A stretch of 64,000 nt of DNA. Origin: JBAZDC01 sp041654595. Lineage in GTDB: Bacteria; Pseudomonadota; Gammaproteobacteria; Burkholderiales; Burkholderiaceae_B. The stretch is taken from positions 1 through 64,000 of the forward strand of contig CAZKBT010000007.1 in NCBI GenBank assembly GCA_964551305.1. Direction: 5' to 3'. Both the position numbers and the translations under genes were made by a program. Shown here piece after piece: positions 26,106 through 34,885 of this stretch (the stretch's first letter is position 1; every line of letters begins with the position of its first letter). The notes below the pieces were generated by a model, which did not search any database, had not been told where the DNA came from, and was given only the letters and a program-made list of their open reading frames with translations.

Positions 26106-27433
26106 GACGGCTCCGCGATGGCGCGCATGCGCTCTATCGTCTCATTCATCGACGTGAACTCGTTCGTGGCCTGCACCAAAAGGCTCCGTATGGCCTCGTT
26201 CTTGTCGATCGCCTCGTCCGTCAATGCGTCTCCGCCACGCTTGTATTCTCCTATCCGGATCAGCAGCTCCACCTCTTCGTACTTGGCCATCAGCTGCCGG
26301 ATCTTCCCCGCCATGGCCTGATGTTCGCGGCTGACGACGGCATGCATCACCCGGCTGGTCGAACGCAGAATATCGATGGCGGGGTAGTGGTTGGCCGCCG
26401 CCAGCTTGCGCGAAAGCACGATATGGCCGTCGAGTATCGACCGCGTCTCGTCCGCCACCGGCTCGGTCATGTCGTCCCCCTCGACCAGCACCGTATAGAG
26501 CGCGGTAATGGAACCATGCTCATTCATGCCCACGCGCTCCATCAACTTCGGCAGAGTCGCGAATACGGACGGCGGATAGCCCCTGCGCGTCGGCGGCTCG
26601 CCGGCAGCCAATCCGATCTCGCGCTGCGCCCTGGCAAAGCGCGTCACCGAATCCATCAGGAACAGGACTTTCATGCCCTGGTCCCTGAAATATTCAGCGA
26701 TCGCCGTGGCGACATAAGCGGCCTTGGCCCGTTCCATCGACGACTTGTCGCTGGTCGCGCACACGATGACGCTTTTGCGGCGCCCTTCCTCGCCCAGCTC
26801 ATGCTCCAGGAACTCACGCACTTCACGACCGCGCTCGCCGATCAACGCGATGACTGTGACGTCGACGACCGCGCCTTTGACAAGCATGCCCATCAGCGTC
26901 GATTTTCCCCCTCCGGCAGCGGCGAAGACACCCATGCGCTGGCCTTCGCCGCACGACAAAAAGCCGTCCAAGGCACGCACGCCCAGCTCCAACGGCCGGC
27001 TGATGATGCGCCGGGTCAGCGGGTCGGGCGCTTCCGCGAATACCGGATAGTACGCCGTGGCTTCCAGAGGCCCGCGCTCGTTCTCGTCCAACGGCCTTCC
27101 CAAGCCGTCGAGCACTCGCCCCAATAAACTCGGCCCCACCGCAACGCGGTGCGCGCTTCCCGTGGGCATGACCTCCGTGACCGAGGAAATGCCGAACATA
27201 TCTCCTATAGGCGTCAAAAGCGCAGCGTCATGGGCGAATCCCACCACCTCAGCCCGCATTTCGAAAGGTTCTCCGGGATTGCGCAATACGCATACTTCTC
27301 CGATCTTCACCGCAGGAACGACGGCTTTGATGATGGTACCCACCACCTGGACGACACGTCCTTTGACGCGCAGCGTCTGCGTATCGTGCAGCGCCATCTC
27401 GAGCATATTGGTGATGTAGTCGAATTGCCCCAT
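26102..27433 (-). CDS. bscN: Type III secretion ATPase BscN (SctN)
   Basis: A 443-residue hexameric ATPase that unfolds substrates and strips chaperones. Walker A is GVFAAAGGGKST at 168-179, the ATPase signature GERGREVREFLEHELG follows, Walker B is MKVLFLMDSVTRFARAQREIGLAAGEPPTRRGYPPSVF, and the C-terminal chaperone-docking region is complete. The ATG at 27433 lies eight bases after the bscL stop, with GGGG as a modest ribosome site. Full length, no anomalies. Confidence 0.97.
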   Translation of the reverse strand: MGQFDYITNMLEMALHDTQTLRVKGRVVQVVGTIIKAVVPAVKIGEVCVLRNPGEPFEMRAEVVGFAHDAALLTPIGDMFGISSVTEVMPTGSAHRVAVGPSLLGRVLDGLGRPLDENERGPLEATAYYPVFAEAPDPLTRRIISRPLELGVRALDGFLSCGEGQRMGVFAAAGGGKSTLMGMLVKGAVVDVTVIALIGERGREVREFLEHELGEEGRRKSVIVCATSDKSSMERAKAAYVATAIAEYFRDQGMKVLFLMDSVTRFARAQREIGLAAGEPPTRRGYPPSVFATLPKLMERVGMNEHGSITALYTVLVEGDDMTEPVADETRSILDGHIVLSRKLAAANHYPAIDILRSTSRVMHAVVSREHQAMAGKIRQLMAKYEEVELLIRIGEYKRGGDALTDEAIDKNEAIRSLLVQATNEFTSMNETIERMRAIAEPS

Positions 27434-27441
27434 GCCGGCCC

Positions 27442-28086
27442 CTAGCTCTTGCGATTTCCCAGCACACGCTTGAAAGCCGCATCCAGCGCCGCGATCTGGT
27501 CTTCCAGACTTGCTTCGACGATGCCTATGCCGCTTTCCAGAATGCAGGACCCCGCCGCCAGACGCGCGTCGGCCACCAGGTCGATGAAGCCGATGCCTGG
27601 AAAGGCGGCCAGAAACTGCGTCATATTGGCCTTGGCATGATCGAGCTCATCCGGATGCAGGCGCAACGTGATCTGCTTCTGATTGCGCAGCACCGCCAGC
27701 GCGTTGCGCGTCACCGCGGCCACCTTGGCTTCATCGTCGAAGCCGTCCACCACTTTGCGTACCGCTCCCATGACCAGATCGATGGCGTCATGCTCGACGC
27801 TTTCAAGATAATCGACCTTGCGGCCTATGATCTCTATCATCGCCTCCGCCTGAGCCTGCTTCGCCTGCCGCTCTCCGTGCTCGAAGCCACGCCGGCATTC
27901 CTTGTCGAACGCCTCCTGGGAGCCGGCCAGGATACGCGCCGCCTGCTCCCGCGCGTCGGCGACCAGATCGCCGGCCTCGCGCCATGCGGCGTATTCGCCG
28001 GCTCGCAGCACCTTGGCCTCCGCCATCGGCTTGACGGGCTCCAGCGCGCGAGGCGCCAACGGATCGCGCGGCACAAGAAACTTCAT
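27442..28086 (-). CDS. bscL: Type III ATPase stator BscL (SctL)
   Basis: A 214-residue HrpE/YscL/FliH family protein that connects the ATPase to the sorting platform. It starts MKFLVPRDPLAPRALEPVKPMAEAKVLRAGEYAAW, has a helical charged region to ~95, and a C-terminal domain with LRLHPDELDHAKANMTQFLAAFPGIGFIDLVADARLAAGSCILESGIGIVEASLEDQ, the conserved part of the family. The start overlaps the bscK stop as ATGA; the longer open frame upstream is a shadow of bscK. Confidence 0.93.
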   Translation of the reverse strand: MKFLVPRDPLAPRALEPVKPMAEAKVLRAGEYAAWREAGDLVADAREQAARILAGSQEAFDKECRRGFEHGERQAKQAQAEAMIEIIGRKVDYLESVEHDAIDLVMGAVRKVVDGFDDEAKVAAVTRNALAVLRNQKQITLRLHPDELDHAKANMTQFLAAFPGIGFIDLVADARLAAGSCILESGIGIVEASLEDQIAALDAAFKRVLGNRKS

Positions 28087-28760
28087 GCCGCACCCTTCCG
28101 CATGTAAAGCGCGATCGACTCCTGCAACGCCAAACCGTCGGGCATCGCATCCCAATAGCCTGCCGGCGCGAGCTTCAACGCGAGCCGGATACCCAGCGCC
28201 TCGCCGGCCGGCTCGCATGCATGCAACAACGCGGCGACGCCCAATTCGGCATAGTTCGCCAAGGCCTGCTCGACGGACCAGCCGCGCGCCGGCTCGTAAA
28301 ACGCGATCTGCAACTCGTCGGCCGACTGGCGCAACGTCTCGATCTCGTGCGCATCGGCCGAGCCCATCATGCGCCTCACGTCTTCGCCGCGAATGGCGGT
28401 CCTGAAAGGCACGGCGCAAAGCCGGATGCCCAACCAGCGGGCAAGCCGGTCCAGCTCATCGGCCGGCAGCAATGCCACGCGCAGCGCCAGACTGTCCGCA
28501 TCTTCTACGAAACGCTCCTCCAAACGCAGAGCCTTGAGTATCGACCGAGACCAATGCCTATGCATGATGGCATGGCTTTCATTCGTATCGCCGACGAAGC
28601 TCCAGTCATGGCCGCCCGAGAATTGGGAGCGGCGCTCGGGATGCAAGGTCAGGCTGGGCATAAGATTGAACATCATCACCTCCGGCCGCCAGGATCCGCC
28701 GTTTCCGGAAACCGGCCTTTCCTTCGTGCGCGGGACGCCATCGGCAATCGGCAAGTTCAT
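28083..28760 (-). CDS. bscK: Type III sorting-platform protein BscK (SctK)
   Basis: A 225-residue cytoplasmic protein at the SctK position between bscJ and bscL, likely linking the inner ring to the SctQ pods. Family traits include FNLMPSLTLHPERR near the N-terminus, HWSRSILKALRLEERFVED and the ADELDRLARWLGIRL segment. It overlaps both neighbours by ATGA. SctK proteins are weakly conserved, so the call combines these motifs with gene order. Confidence 0.85.
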   Translation of the reverse strand: MNLPIADGVPRTKERPVSGNGGSWRPEVMMFNLMPSLTLHPERRSQFSGGHDWSFVGDTNESHAIMHRHWSRSILKALRLEERFVEDADSLALRVALLPADELDRLARWLGIRLCAVPFRTAIRGEDVRRMMGSADAHEIETLRQSADELQIAFYEPARGWSVEQALANYAELGVAALLHACEPAGEALGIRLALKLAPAGYWDAMPDGLALQESIALYMRKGAA

Positions 28761-29560
28761 GCGGCCTCCTGCGCATCAGGCACGCGCTTGCGGCGGCGCC
28801 ACATCAGCCAGAACCCAGCGGCCGCCACGATCAAAACGAGGATCAGCGCAGAGACGATCGGCGCCAGCCAGCCAGCCAAGCCCGGGACAACGCGCTCATT
28901 GTCGCTTCTCGCGCTCAGTCGATCCGCGGCAGGCTGGGCGGGAACGAATACGACGGAGACCCGGTCGCTAGACAGCCCCGGAATGCTATGCGTAATCAAC
29001 TGCCGAAACTGGGGCTGCAACGCGTCCAGGTTGTAGTCGGGCCGATGCTTGATGAAAACGGCGGCGGTCGACGGCGTGGTGGACTCGCCGATGCCGCCGC
29101 GCTCGGGCAACACCACGTGCACGCGCGCGGTGACGACGCCATCCACCTGCGACAACGTATTGGCCAGTTCCTGCGATAGCGCATAGATATACCGCGCACG
29201 CTCTTCCAGAGGCGAAGAAACGAGGCCCTCTTTGCGAAAGATCTGCCCCATGCCGTCGTATCGTTCGCGGGGCAGGCCCAGCGCATTCAACGCATCCAGC
29301 GCATAAGCCACCTGATCGGAATGAACCTGTATCGTAACGCCGTCCTTGGTGTTGATCTTGCCTGCATCGACGCCCGCATCCAGCAAGGCGACCAGCACTT
29401 CATTGCCGACCGACTCCGTAACGTTCGTCAACACGTCGACTTTGCCGGAGCATGCCGCGAGCAGAATGACGCAAACACCGAAACACAAATACCGCATCGT
29501 CCGCCGCGATGCGCCATACAGTCGCGATGCCGCCGCGGCCATGAATGTCATTACAGCCAT
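28757..29560 (-). CDS. bscJ: Type III inner-ring lipoprotein BscJ (SctJ)
   Basis: Periplasmic/inner-membrane ring component of the YscJ/PrgK family. LLAACSG is a lipobox, so Cys is the lipidated residue of the mature protein. Two ring-building domains follow (KVDVLTNVTESVGNEVLVALLDAGV and GVVTARVHVVLPERGG), then a C-terminal helix WLAPIVSALILVLIVAAAGFWLMW. The ATG at 29560 lies one base after the bscI stop and gives 267 residues; ATG at 29497 gives a more standard lipoprotein signal and is a real alternative. Confidence 0.94.
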   Translation of the reverse strand: MAVMTFMAAAASRLYGASRRTMRYLCFGVCVILLAACSGKVDVLTNVTESVGNEVLVALLDAGVDAGKINTKDGVTIQVHSDQVAYALDALNALGLPRERYDGMGQIFRKEGLVSSPLEERARYIYALSQELANTLSQVDGVVTARVHVVLPERGGIGESTTPSTAAVFIKHRPDYNLDALQPQFRQLITHSIPGLSSDRVSVVFVPAQPAADRLSARSDNERVVPGLAGWLAPIVSALILVLIVAAAGFWLMWRRRKRVPDAQEAA

Positions 29561-29561
29561 A

Positions 29562-29987
29562 TCACTGCATCCTGACCATGCTGTCTAGATTCTGAGTGGA
29601 TTTCGAAACCGCTTTGCCGACCATCTCCGACTGCACGGAAACCTGCAGCAGGTCCGCCTGTACCCGCAGCATGTCCGATAGGCGCGGCGCGGAGGCAGTC
29701 TGGTCCAGTCGCGTCGAAATCGAATTCCATCGCGAGGATAGCTCGGTCGAGCTGCGCTCCAGGCCCGACAAGATACGGCTGCCCAAACTGGCCGGTCCGT
29801 CATCGACAGGAGCGGCGGCTGAGCCGCCCGCGGCCTGGGCGCCGGAGCTGGATGACACGGCGGGGGACGGCGCGTTCATCACCGCATTGAACTGCTCGAC
29901 GGCAAGCTCGGAAGGAGCCGCACGCGCAGGCGCTTCGGAAAGCATTGCAGTCTGGACTGCTTGGACGGTAACTGATTCGATAGCCAT
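29562..29987 (-). CDS. bscI: Type III inner-rod protein BscI (SctI)
   Basis: A 141-residue protein matching the YscI/HrpB inner-rod family. The N-terminus is variable and Ala/Ser-rich; the conserved C-terminus reads LSDMLRVQADLLQVSVQSEMVGKAVSKSTQNLDSMVRMQ, the helix that packs at the base of the needle. AAGGAAAG precedes the ATG at 29987. It lies directly upstream of bscJ, the usual order. Confidence 0.92.
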   Translation of the reverse strand: MAIESVTVQAVQTAMLSEAPARAAPSELAVEQFNAVMNAPSPAVSSSSGAQAAGGSAAAPVDDGPASLGSRILSGLERSSTELSSRWNSISTRLDQTASAPRLSDMLRVQADLLQVSVQSEMVGKAVSKSTQNLDSMVRMQ

Positions 29988-30043
29988 AACTCTTTCCTTG
30001 GCAATTAAAAGTTTTCAGACAAAATGCGAGAAACCGCGCCTGC

Positions 30044-30508
30044 TCACCCGGATGCGGACCTCTTCGCGCCCAATAAAGCCCGCGCCATCGCCAACGCCTG
30101 GGGGTCCGTCTCGCCGCCCTGGTCCGCCTGGCGCACGACCCTTTCCAGCAGCCTTCGGCTGGCATGCAGGTTTCCAGCCTGCTGCAAGGCAAAGCCCCGC
30201 CACACGTCCAGCACCTGCCGCTCGGCCGGATCGGACAATGACGGAGCACCTTCCAGAATACGCACGGCGTCGATGGCGCGCCCGGCATTCATGTAGGCGA
30301 CCGCCAGCCCGATCAACGGGAACGCCCGACCCGGCCGCACCAGGGCCAGCGGCTTGAAAATCCGCTCCGCGCGCGCGACATCCCCGCGCGCGGCCCCCAG
30401 AAAACCGACCTCGGCAAGCATATTCAGGTTTTCTTTCAGAAACGCCAAAGCCGTCTCCGAGGAGACGGCTTGTAAATGCGCTGTGCGAACCTGGGTATCG
30501 CTAATCAT
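30044..30508 (-). CDS. TPR-type protein, possible type III needle chaperone (SctG-like)
   Basis: A 154-residue helical protein with TPR-like repeats: VGFLGAARGDVARAERIFKPL, AFPLIGLAVAYMNAGRAIDAVRIL and LDVWRGFALQQAGNLHASRRLLERV. The start ATG immediately follows the bcrH2 stop (TAGATG). It lies between the translocator chaperone bcrH2 and bscI. Size and repeats would fit a YscG/HrpB1-type T3SS protein, perhaps the partner of BscE in holding needle subunits, but no decisive motif is present. Confidence 0.6.
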   Translation of the reverse strand: MISDTQVRTAHLQAVSSETALAFLKENLNMLAEVGFLGAARGDVARAERIFKPLALVRPGRAFPLIGLAVAYMNAGRAIDAVRILEGAPSLSDPAERQVLDVWRGFALQQAGNLHASRRLLERVVRQADQGGETDPQALAMARALLGAKRSASG

Positions 30509-31003
30509 CTAGTCCTTCGAACGCTTTGCACCGAGCACTTCCCGCAAGGCCTTGACTTTCCCGCCCCAGGGCTGCCCTTGCGGGCTTGCCCGGTCTATCT
30601 CTTCGAGCCAACCCAACATGCTGCGAGCCTCTTCTAGATTCTCCAAAGCCAAGTAGCACTCGACTATTCTAAGCGCCGCATCATAACGCTTCGGATGAAG
30701 CACGAGCGCCAACGAATACTTATCTATCGCCTCATCGTAGCGCTCGAGCATCTGCAGGCAATAGGCCAGCCCCATCAAATAGTGGCGCCGTGTCGCCCCA
30801 TATAAGCTCAAAACGAGAAAGAACGAAAGAGCCTGGTCATATTGCCGCTGGGTAAGATGGGTGTAGCCCATGGCGTAGATGACCTCAAGCTGCTCGTTCG
30901 ACAAGCGGGATGCGCTCGGCAGCGCGTTCAGCTCGTCATACAACGTCTGCGCCCATGTGCTGCGTCCCTCGCCCTGCGTCTTCACGGTGTTTTCCTTGGT
31001 CAT
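30509..31003 (-). CDS. bcrH2: Translocator chaperone BcrH2 (SycD/LcrH family)
   Basis: A 164-residue class II chaperone with three TPRs: VIYAMGYTHLTQRQYDQALSFFLVLSLYGA, RRHYLMGLAYCLQMLERYDEAIDKYSLALVLHP and YDAALRIVECYLALENLEEARSMLGWLEE. It would bind the hydrophobic translocator BopB, whose gene ends 13 bases upstream. AGAGGAG precedes the ATG. It is paralogous to BcrH1 at 33245-33745. Confidence 0.9.
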   Translation of the reverse strand: MTKENTVKTQGEGRSTWAQTLYDELNALPSASRLSNEQLEVIYAMGYTHLTQRQYDQALSFFLVLSLYGATRRHYLMGLAYCLQMLERYDEAIDKYSLALVLHPKRYDAALRIVECYLALENLEEARSMLGWLEEIDRASPQGQPWGGKVKALREVLGAKRSKD

Positions 31004-31015
31004 GCTGGACTCCTC

Positions 31016-32239
31016 TTATGCTCTCGAACTTTGGCCGATATTGCGACTGATCAGCGACATGCTATCCGTAGCCCCCGCTATCATTTTACTCACCGCCTGC
31101 ACGCCTTCATCCATCTGCTCGATGAGTTTCTTGATCTCCTGAGCCTGATCCTCCATGGTCTGCTGGAGTTGCACCATCATCGCGGTCAGCTTTTTCTGCT
31201 CGACCAGCGCTTTCTCTCCCTCGTTGCGGATTTTGGCCAAGCCCATGTCATTGATGCCCTTGCCCAGCGTCGTCAACCCGCCGACGACCTGGCCGCCGGC
31301 GCCGGCGAGCTTACCCACGACGGACAGGTCCGGTACCTTTCTCGCCAAGACGAACATAACGACGGCCGCGGCGATGGCAGTTACGGCCCCGACGATCATC
31401 GCGACCTTCGCCGTCGCCTCTTCACTCATGCCGGCCGCCTTGCAAACCGTAGCAACCAGATCCGATAGCAGAGTGGGTTCCAGCAACAACAAGGCGGGAA
31501 TCATGACACCCAGAGCGCCCGCGGCCCCTTTTCCAATCGCATCGGCCGTTTCTTCCGGCACGCCGAATGCTTGCAAGGTCTTGCTGACAATTGTCTTCAC
31601 CAGATTCCCTATCGAGATCTGAGGCCCGCCCAATTCCTGCGATACTTGATCCGCCAATGCCATGACCGAAGCAAACAAGGCTGCGCCGGCCAAGACCATC
31701 AATGGCGTGGCCGCGCCGCCCGAGAAAATGGACAGCCCGCCGGCCGCCACGAACCCGACAAGCGATGCGATGACTGCGGCGATCTTTCCCACCCAGCTGA
31801 AAAGCTTGCTTATCCAGCTCCGGTTGGCGGCCTCTTCGCACTTCTTGGTCCATTCGTCTATTTTCTCGAGACGCTTCGCCGTATTCTGGTCCGCTTTCGC
31901 CCGCGACGCTTCGACGGCGCCGGCCGCCGACTTCAATTGGCCGCCACGCACGCGTTCGTTCAAATCACGCATCACGTCGGCCATGTCGTCAATGGAAGGG
32001 GCCTGCAGCGGCGCATCCAATATCGGCAGAGACAACACGCCACCCGTCTGCGTTGCGCCGGCCCCGATGGGCTGCCCCTCGTCGAGATGGCCGGCCTCGT
32101 CGAAGAGGCCCACCTTCTCATGACCCGAGGTCGACTTCGCGCGGCCCGTGTCCTTGGGCGCCGCCAGGCCTTCGCCGCCGACTTGCTCGTGCGGATGCAA
32201 AGTGGCGCCCGTCAGTCCGTTTGATGGAATTGATGCCAT
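31016..32239 (-). CDS. bopB: Type III translocator BopB (YopB-type)
   Basis: A 407-residue major hydrophobic translocator that would form the host-membrane pore with BopD. Hydrophobic segments are IAAVIASLVGFVAAGG with PLMVLAGAALFASVMALAD, then LGVMIPALLLLEPTLL, and VAMIVGAVTAIAAAVVMFVLA near residues 160-310, with a coiled-coil C-terminus. The ATG at 32239 is chosen because GGAGAAGG sits upstream of it; the ATG at 32251 overlaps that site. It is flanked by bopD and bcrH2, as in Bordetella. Confidence 0.88.
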   Translation of the reverse strand: MASIPSNGLTGATLHPHEQVGGEGLAAPKDTGRAKSTSGHEKVGLFDEAGHLDEGQPIGAGATQTGGVLSLPILDAPLQAPSIDDMADVMRDLNERVRGGQLKSAAGAVEASRAKADQNTAKRLEKIDEWTKKCEEAANRSWISKLFSWVGKIAAVIASLVGFVAAGGLSIFSGGAATPLMVLAGAALFASVMALADQVSQELGGPQISIGNLVKTIVSKTLQAFGVPEETADAIGKGAAGALGVMIPALLLLEPTLLSDLVATVCKAAGMSEEATAKVAMIVGAVTAIAAAVVMFVLARKVPDLSVVGKLAGAGGQVVGGLTTLGKGINDMGLAKIRNEGEKALVEQKKLTAMMVQLQQTMEDQAQEIKKLIEQMDEGVQAVSKMIAGATDSMSLISRNIGQSSRA

Positions 32240-32320
32240 TGCCTTCTCCATGTCCTATTCCGTTTCGCGACACTCGATCATGTTGTTACCGATGCCGCAT
32301 TAGCCATGCCCACCCCGCCG

Positions 32321-33199
32321 CTAACTACGGACGGCGTTGCGAATCGTATCGCTGTTCGACTGCTCCATCGTCGAGAGCTTGCCTTGCAGATCGCGGATCA
32401 TATCCAAATACTGCTGGGCTCTGGTCTGCGCATCGGCGCTCTCTTGCTCATGAACCCTGGAAGCCGCTTCGTGCTTAAGCTTCTCGGCATCATGCTTTTC
32501 CGCCGACGCATTGTCCGAGGCCGCCAGCAGTCGCCCGAATCCCTGCGTCGCGCCGCTCAGACCGCCTTCCGATCCGATCACCGTCCCTGATGTTCTCGCG
32601 AGATTGCCCCAATTCGATGCGCTCGCGTTATGGCTGCTTGCGAGTTCCATATCTCCACTCAATGTCGCAGCCTCACCTTGCTTGCCATATTGGGCCGATT
32701 TGTAGGTACCGAAAGCCGAAACACCTCCGGCAACCGCCGTGGCCGTTCCCGCGCCTATTGCAAACCAGGCCTGGGTCTGGGCTGCGGACAGCCTTTTTCC
32801 AGCAGCCTCTTCCATTTCTTTGGCGCCGCTCATCAACTCCGCCACGCCGGCTTGCGTCTCGGCGTGCCTGAGTTCTTTATCGGAAGTGCGCATGGTCTGA
32901 AGCATTTGCTGCATCAGGTGCATGAACGCATAAATGTCCGCCTGCACCGTGGTCGTCAGACTGTACACTGCTGCCGACGTCTTGGCTTCGGCGACATTGA
33001 CAGGCACAGGAACCTCGATATCGTCCATCTCGCGATCAACAGTCTTGTCGTCGCCTTCGACATCCTCGAAAAGGACGGTTTTGTCCAAGCCTTTGGTTTT
33101 GACCGCATCGTGCGCGGCCTTTGGCGCGCCGGACGACTCGGCGCCATGCACATTGGCGCCGGGCAAGGTCGTGTTCGGTGTTGTAAAGGATACGCTCAT
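32321..33199 (-). CDS. bopD: Type III translocator BopD (YopD-type)
   Basis: A 292-residue minor translocator with one hydrophobic segment (AWFAIGAGTATAVAGGVSAFGTY at ~145-167) and a C-terminal amphipathic, coiled-coil region (TRAQQYLDMIRDLQGKLSTMEQS). The N-terminal third is acidic. AGGAGA precedes the ATG at 33199. It lies between bcrH1 and bopB; a chaperone gene on each side of the translocator pair matches the Bordetella arrangement. Confidence 0.87.
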   Translation of the reverse strand: MSVSFTTPNTTLPGANVHGAESSGAPKAAHDAVKTKGLDKTVLFEDVEGDDKTVDREMDDIEVPVPVNVAEAKTSAAVYSLTTTVQADIYAFMHLMQQMLQTMRTSDKELRHAETQAGVAELMSGAKEMEEAAGKRLSAAQTQAWFAIGAGTATAVAGGVSAFGTYKSAQYGKQGEAATLSGDMELASSHNASASNWGNLARTSGTVIGSEGGLSGATQGFGRLLAASDNASAEKHDAEKLKHEAASRVHEQESADAQTRAQQYLDMIRDLQGKLSTMEQSNSDTIRNAVRS

Positions 33200-33244
33200 G
33201 ATTCTGTTCTCCTGTTCGTGAAACCCTATGGTGCTTTCCGCTAC

Positions 33245-33745
33245 TCAAGCCTGGCTTTTACCGACGCTGAGCAGCTTCTCCCGGATCGCCCGCGACTTGG
33301 CGAGCAACGCCTCGTTTCCCTTCGCCTCGGCCATTTCGATGGCCAGCTCCAGAGACTCCACCGCCTGAGCCGTATGGCCCATGGCGATCAGGCATTCCGC
33401 GCTATGAAACAAAGGCGTCGGATCGTCTATGCGCATGACAGCCACGACGGCATACTGCCGCAAAGCATCCTCGAACCGGCCCAACGCCTGGGCGCTTGCC
33501 CCCAAAGCCATTTGATAGCGAGGCTCCAGGTGGTCGTATATGACCAGCAAGGAAAACGCCTTGAATGCATCGTTGTACCGTTGCTGCTGGTACAAGGAGT
33601 ATCCAAGCGCATACAGCGCTTCGCACTCCTCCTCGGTGATATCGAGGAGCTGGCCGGCGACGCCGCCGTTGCGGAACTGCTCGACGAATCCATTGATCGC
33701 CTCGTAGGTGCCTTCGTCTATTTCGCTTGCGTTTTCCTGGGTCAC
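33245..33745 (-). CDS. bcrH1: Translocator chaperone BcrH1 (SycD/LcrH family)
   Basis: A 166-residue class II TPR chaperone: ALYALGYSLYQQQRYNDAFKAFSLLVIYDH, RYQMALGASAQALGRFEDALRQYAVVAVM and LFHSAECLIAMGHTAQAVESLELAIEMA. It starts with GTG at 33745, with CAGGAGAG upstream and no earlier ATG. Expected client is BopD, encoded next. Similar in layout to BcrH2. Confidence 0.9.
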   Translation of the reverse strand: MTQENASEIDEGTYEAINGFVEQFRNGGVAGQLLDITEEECEALYALGYSLYQQQRYNDAFKAFSLLVIYDHLEPRYQMALGASAQALGRFEDALRQYAVVAVMRIDDPTPLFHSAECLIAMGHTAQAVESLELAIEMAEAKGNEALLAKSRAIREKLLSVGKSQA

Positions 33746-33764
33746 GACGCTCTCCTGGGAGTGA

Positions 33765-34352
33765 TTACCGCATGTTGGAAATAATGCCCGACCGGTTATC
33801 CTGCATCTTCTTGATGAAGTTGGTCATAAGGTCGTAGGCTTCGTTGCGCTTGTTCGACAAGCTTTGCATCCGCAACGTTTCCATCTGCTGGGTGTTGTTC
33901 AAACTATCGATCATGCCTCTGGTCTTTTCAACCGCCACCGTTACTTGACCCAGCGTGATCTTGCCCATGTTGTTGGTATCAATGGCTCCCTGCGCGCCGG
34001 CAAGATCGGCCATGGTAAGGCCCGTTTCTTTAAGAGCGGCATCCAGCTTTTCCTTCGCCTCTTTTTTCTGAGTGTCCGACAGGTCTTTCCACCCCTTCTG
34101 GTCTTCCAGTTTCGCGGTGCCGTCGGTGCTACCATAAAGCTTGCTCAAGTCCGTCAAGCTCGTGAGCAAGTTATTCAACTTGTCCACTTTAGCGTTGCGG
34201 TCCTTGATCAGATCTATCTGCTGGGCCAGTTGCGTATCCAACAACCGCGCGCGATCCGACTGGACCGACAACAGCAGGGTTTCGATATCCAGCGCATCCG
34301 CGCTCAGCGAAGTTACCGATTGCGCTCCGCTCATTCCTTGTATAGCTGACAT
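33765..34352 (-). CDS. bsp22: Tip-filament protein Bsp22
   Basis: A 195-residue protein of the Bsp22 type, which caps the needle and polymerises into a flexible filament in Bordetella. ETLLLSVQSDRARLLDTQLAQQIDLIKDRN near the N-terminus and SLSNKRNEAYDLMTNFIKKMQDNRSGIISNMR at the C-terminus form the helices expected for a coiled-coil tip subunit. AGGAGC precedes the ATG at 34352. A paralogue lies at 34886-35545 with a near-identical C-terminus. Confidence 0.88.
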   Translation of the reverse strand: MSAIQGMSGAQSVTSLSADALDIETLLLSVQSDRARLLDTQLAQQIDLIKDRNAKVDKLNNLLTSLTDLSKLYGSTDGTAKLEDQKGWKDLSDTQKKEAKEKLDAALKETGLTMADLAGAQGAIDTNNMGKITLGQVTVAVEKTRGMIDSLNNTQQMETLRMQSLSNKRNEAYDLMTNFIKKMQDNRSGIISNMR

Positions 34353-34427
34353 GTTCCTGCTCCTAACTCAAATTTGCTAAATTAACCGCATAAATAAGTA
34401 ACTGTGTGGACCCTGGCGCGTCCCGGC

Positions 34428-34727
34428 TTACGCCAAGGGAAACTTGGTGGCCATCGAACCGCGGGAGGCTTGACCAGAGAACGATCGACGCGCCATTTCC
34501 TCGGTCGCTTCGTTTTCCGCGGCTTCCATATCCGCCTGGAACTGCGCAAGTGCCTGGGCTCGGCTCTCATCCGTGGCCACGGACTCCAACTGATCCTTCA
34601 TATTCTCGGGGTCCAGGTCATTGTCCCGATAAAAGCTTTCCGAAACCGATCGCATCGAATTTTCGACTTCGCGTATCGCCGCTTCGGCACTTTCGATCAA
34701 TGCCTTAACATCCGTTTCCTTGTCCAT
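34428..34727 (-). CDS. Small acidic helical protein between the two bsp22-type genes
   Basis: A 99-residue protein, predicted helical and acidic: ALIESAEAAIREVENSMRSVSESFYRDNDLDPENMKDQLE, then QALAQFQADMEAAENEATEEMARRSFSG. The ATG at 34727 has AGGAGAG six bases upstream; the earlier ATG at 34760 lacks one. It is the first gene after its own candidate BtrS promoter at 34828-34853 and is followed by bsp22. Not recognised; a chaperone, regulator or small secreted protein are all possible. Confidence 0.65.
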   Translation of the reverse strand: MDKETDVKALIESAEAAIREVENSMRSVSESFYRDNDLDPENMKDQLESVATDESRAQALAQFQADMEAAENEATEEMARRSFSGQASRGSMATKFPLA

Positions 34728-34827
34728 CCATCTCTCCTGAAAGTTCAGCAATGCCGTCAAAAAACAAATAAGTCACTCACCAGCAAGGTCACTGAGCTGT
34801 AGACTACCCGGACCTCTCTCACGGTAT

Positions 34828-34853
34828 GTAACGTCCACCACGATTTCGGTTCC
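34828..34853 (-). promoter_or_regulatory. Candidate BtrS promoter, small gene/bsp22/translocator/apparatus operon
   Basis: On the minus strand GGAACC (34848-34853), 15 bases, GTTAC (34828-34832), 101 bases from the ATG at 34727. It would allow bsp22 and the long downstream operon to be transcribed independently of the upstream bsp22 paralogue. Confidence 0.68.
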
Positions 34854-34885
34854 ATGACACGAAAAAAACGTTCATTGCAATAGGG

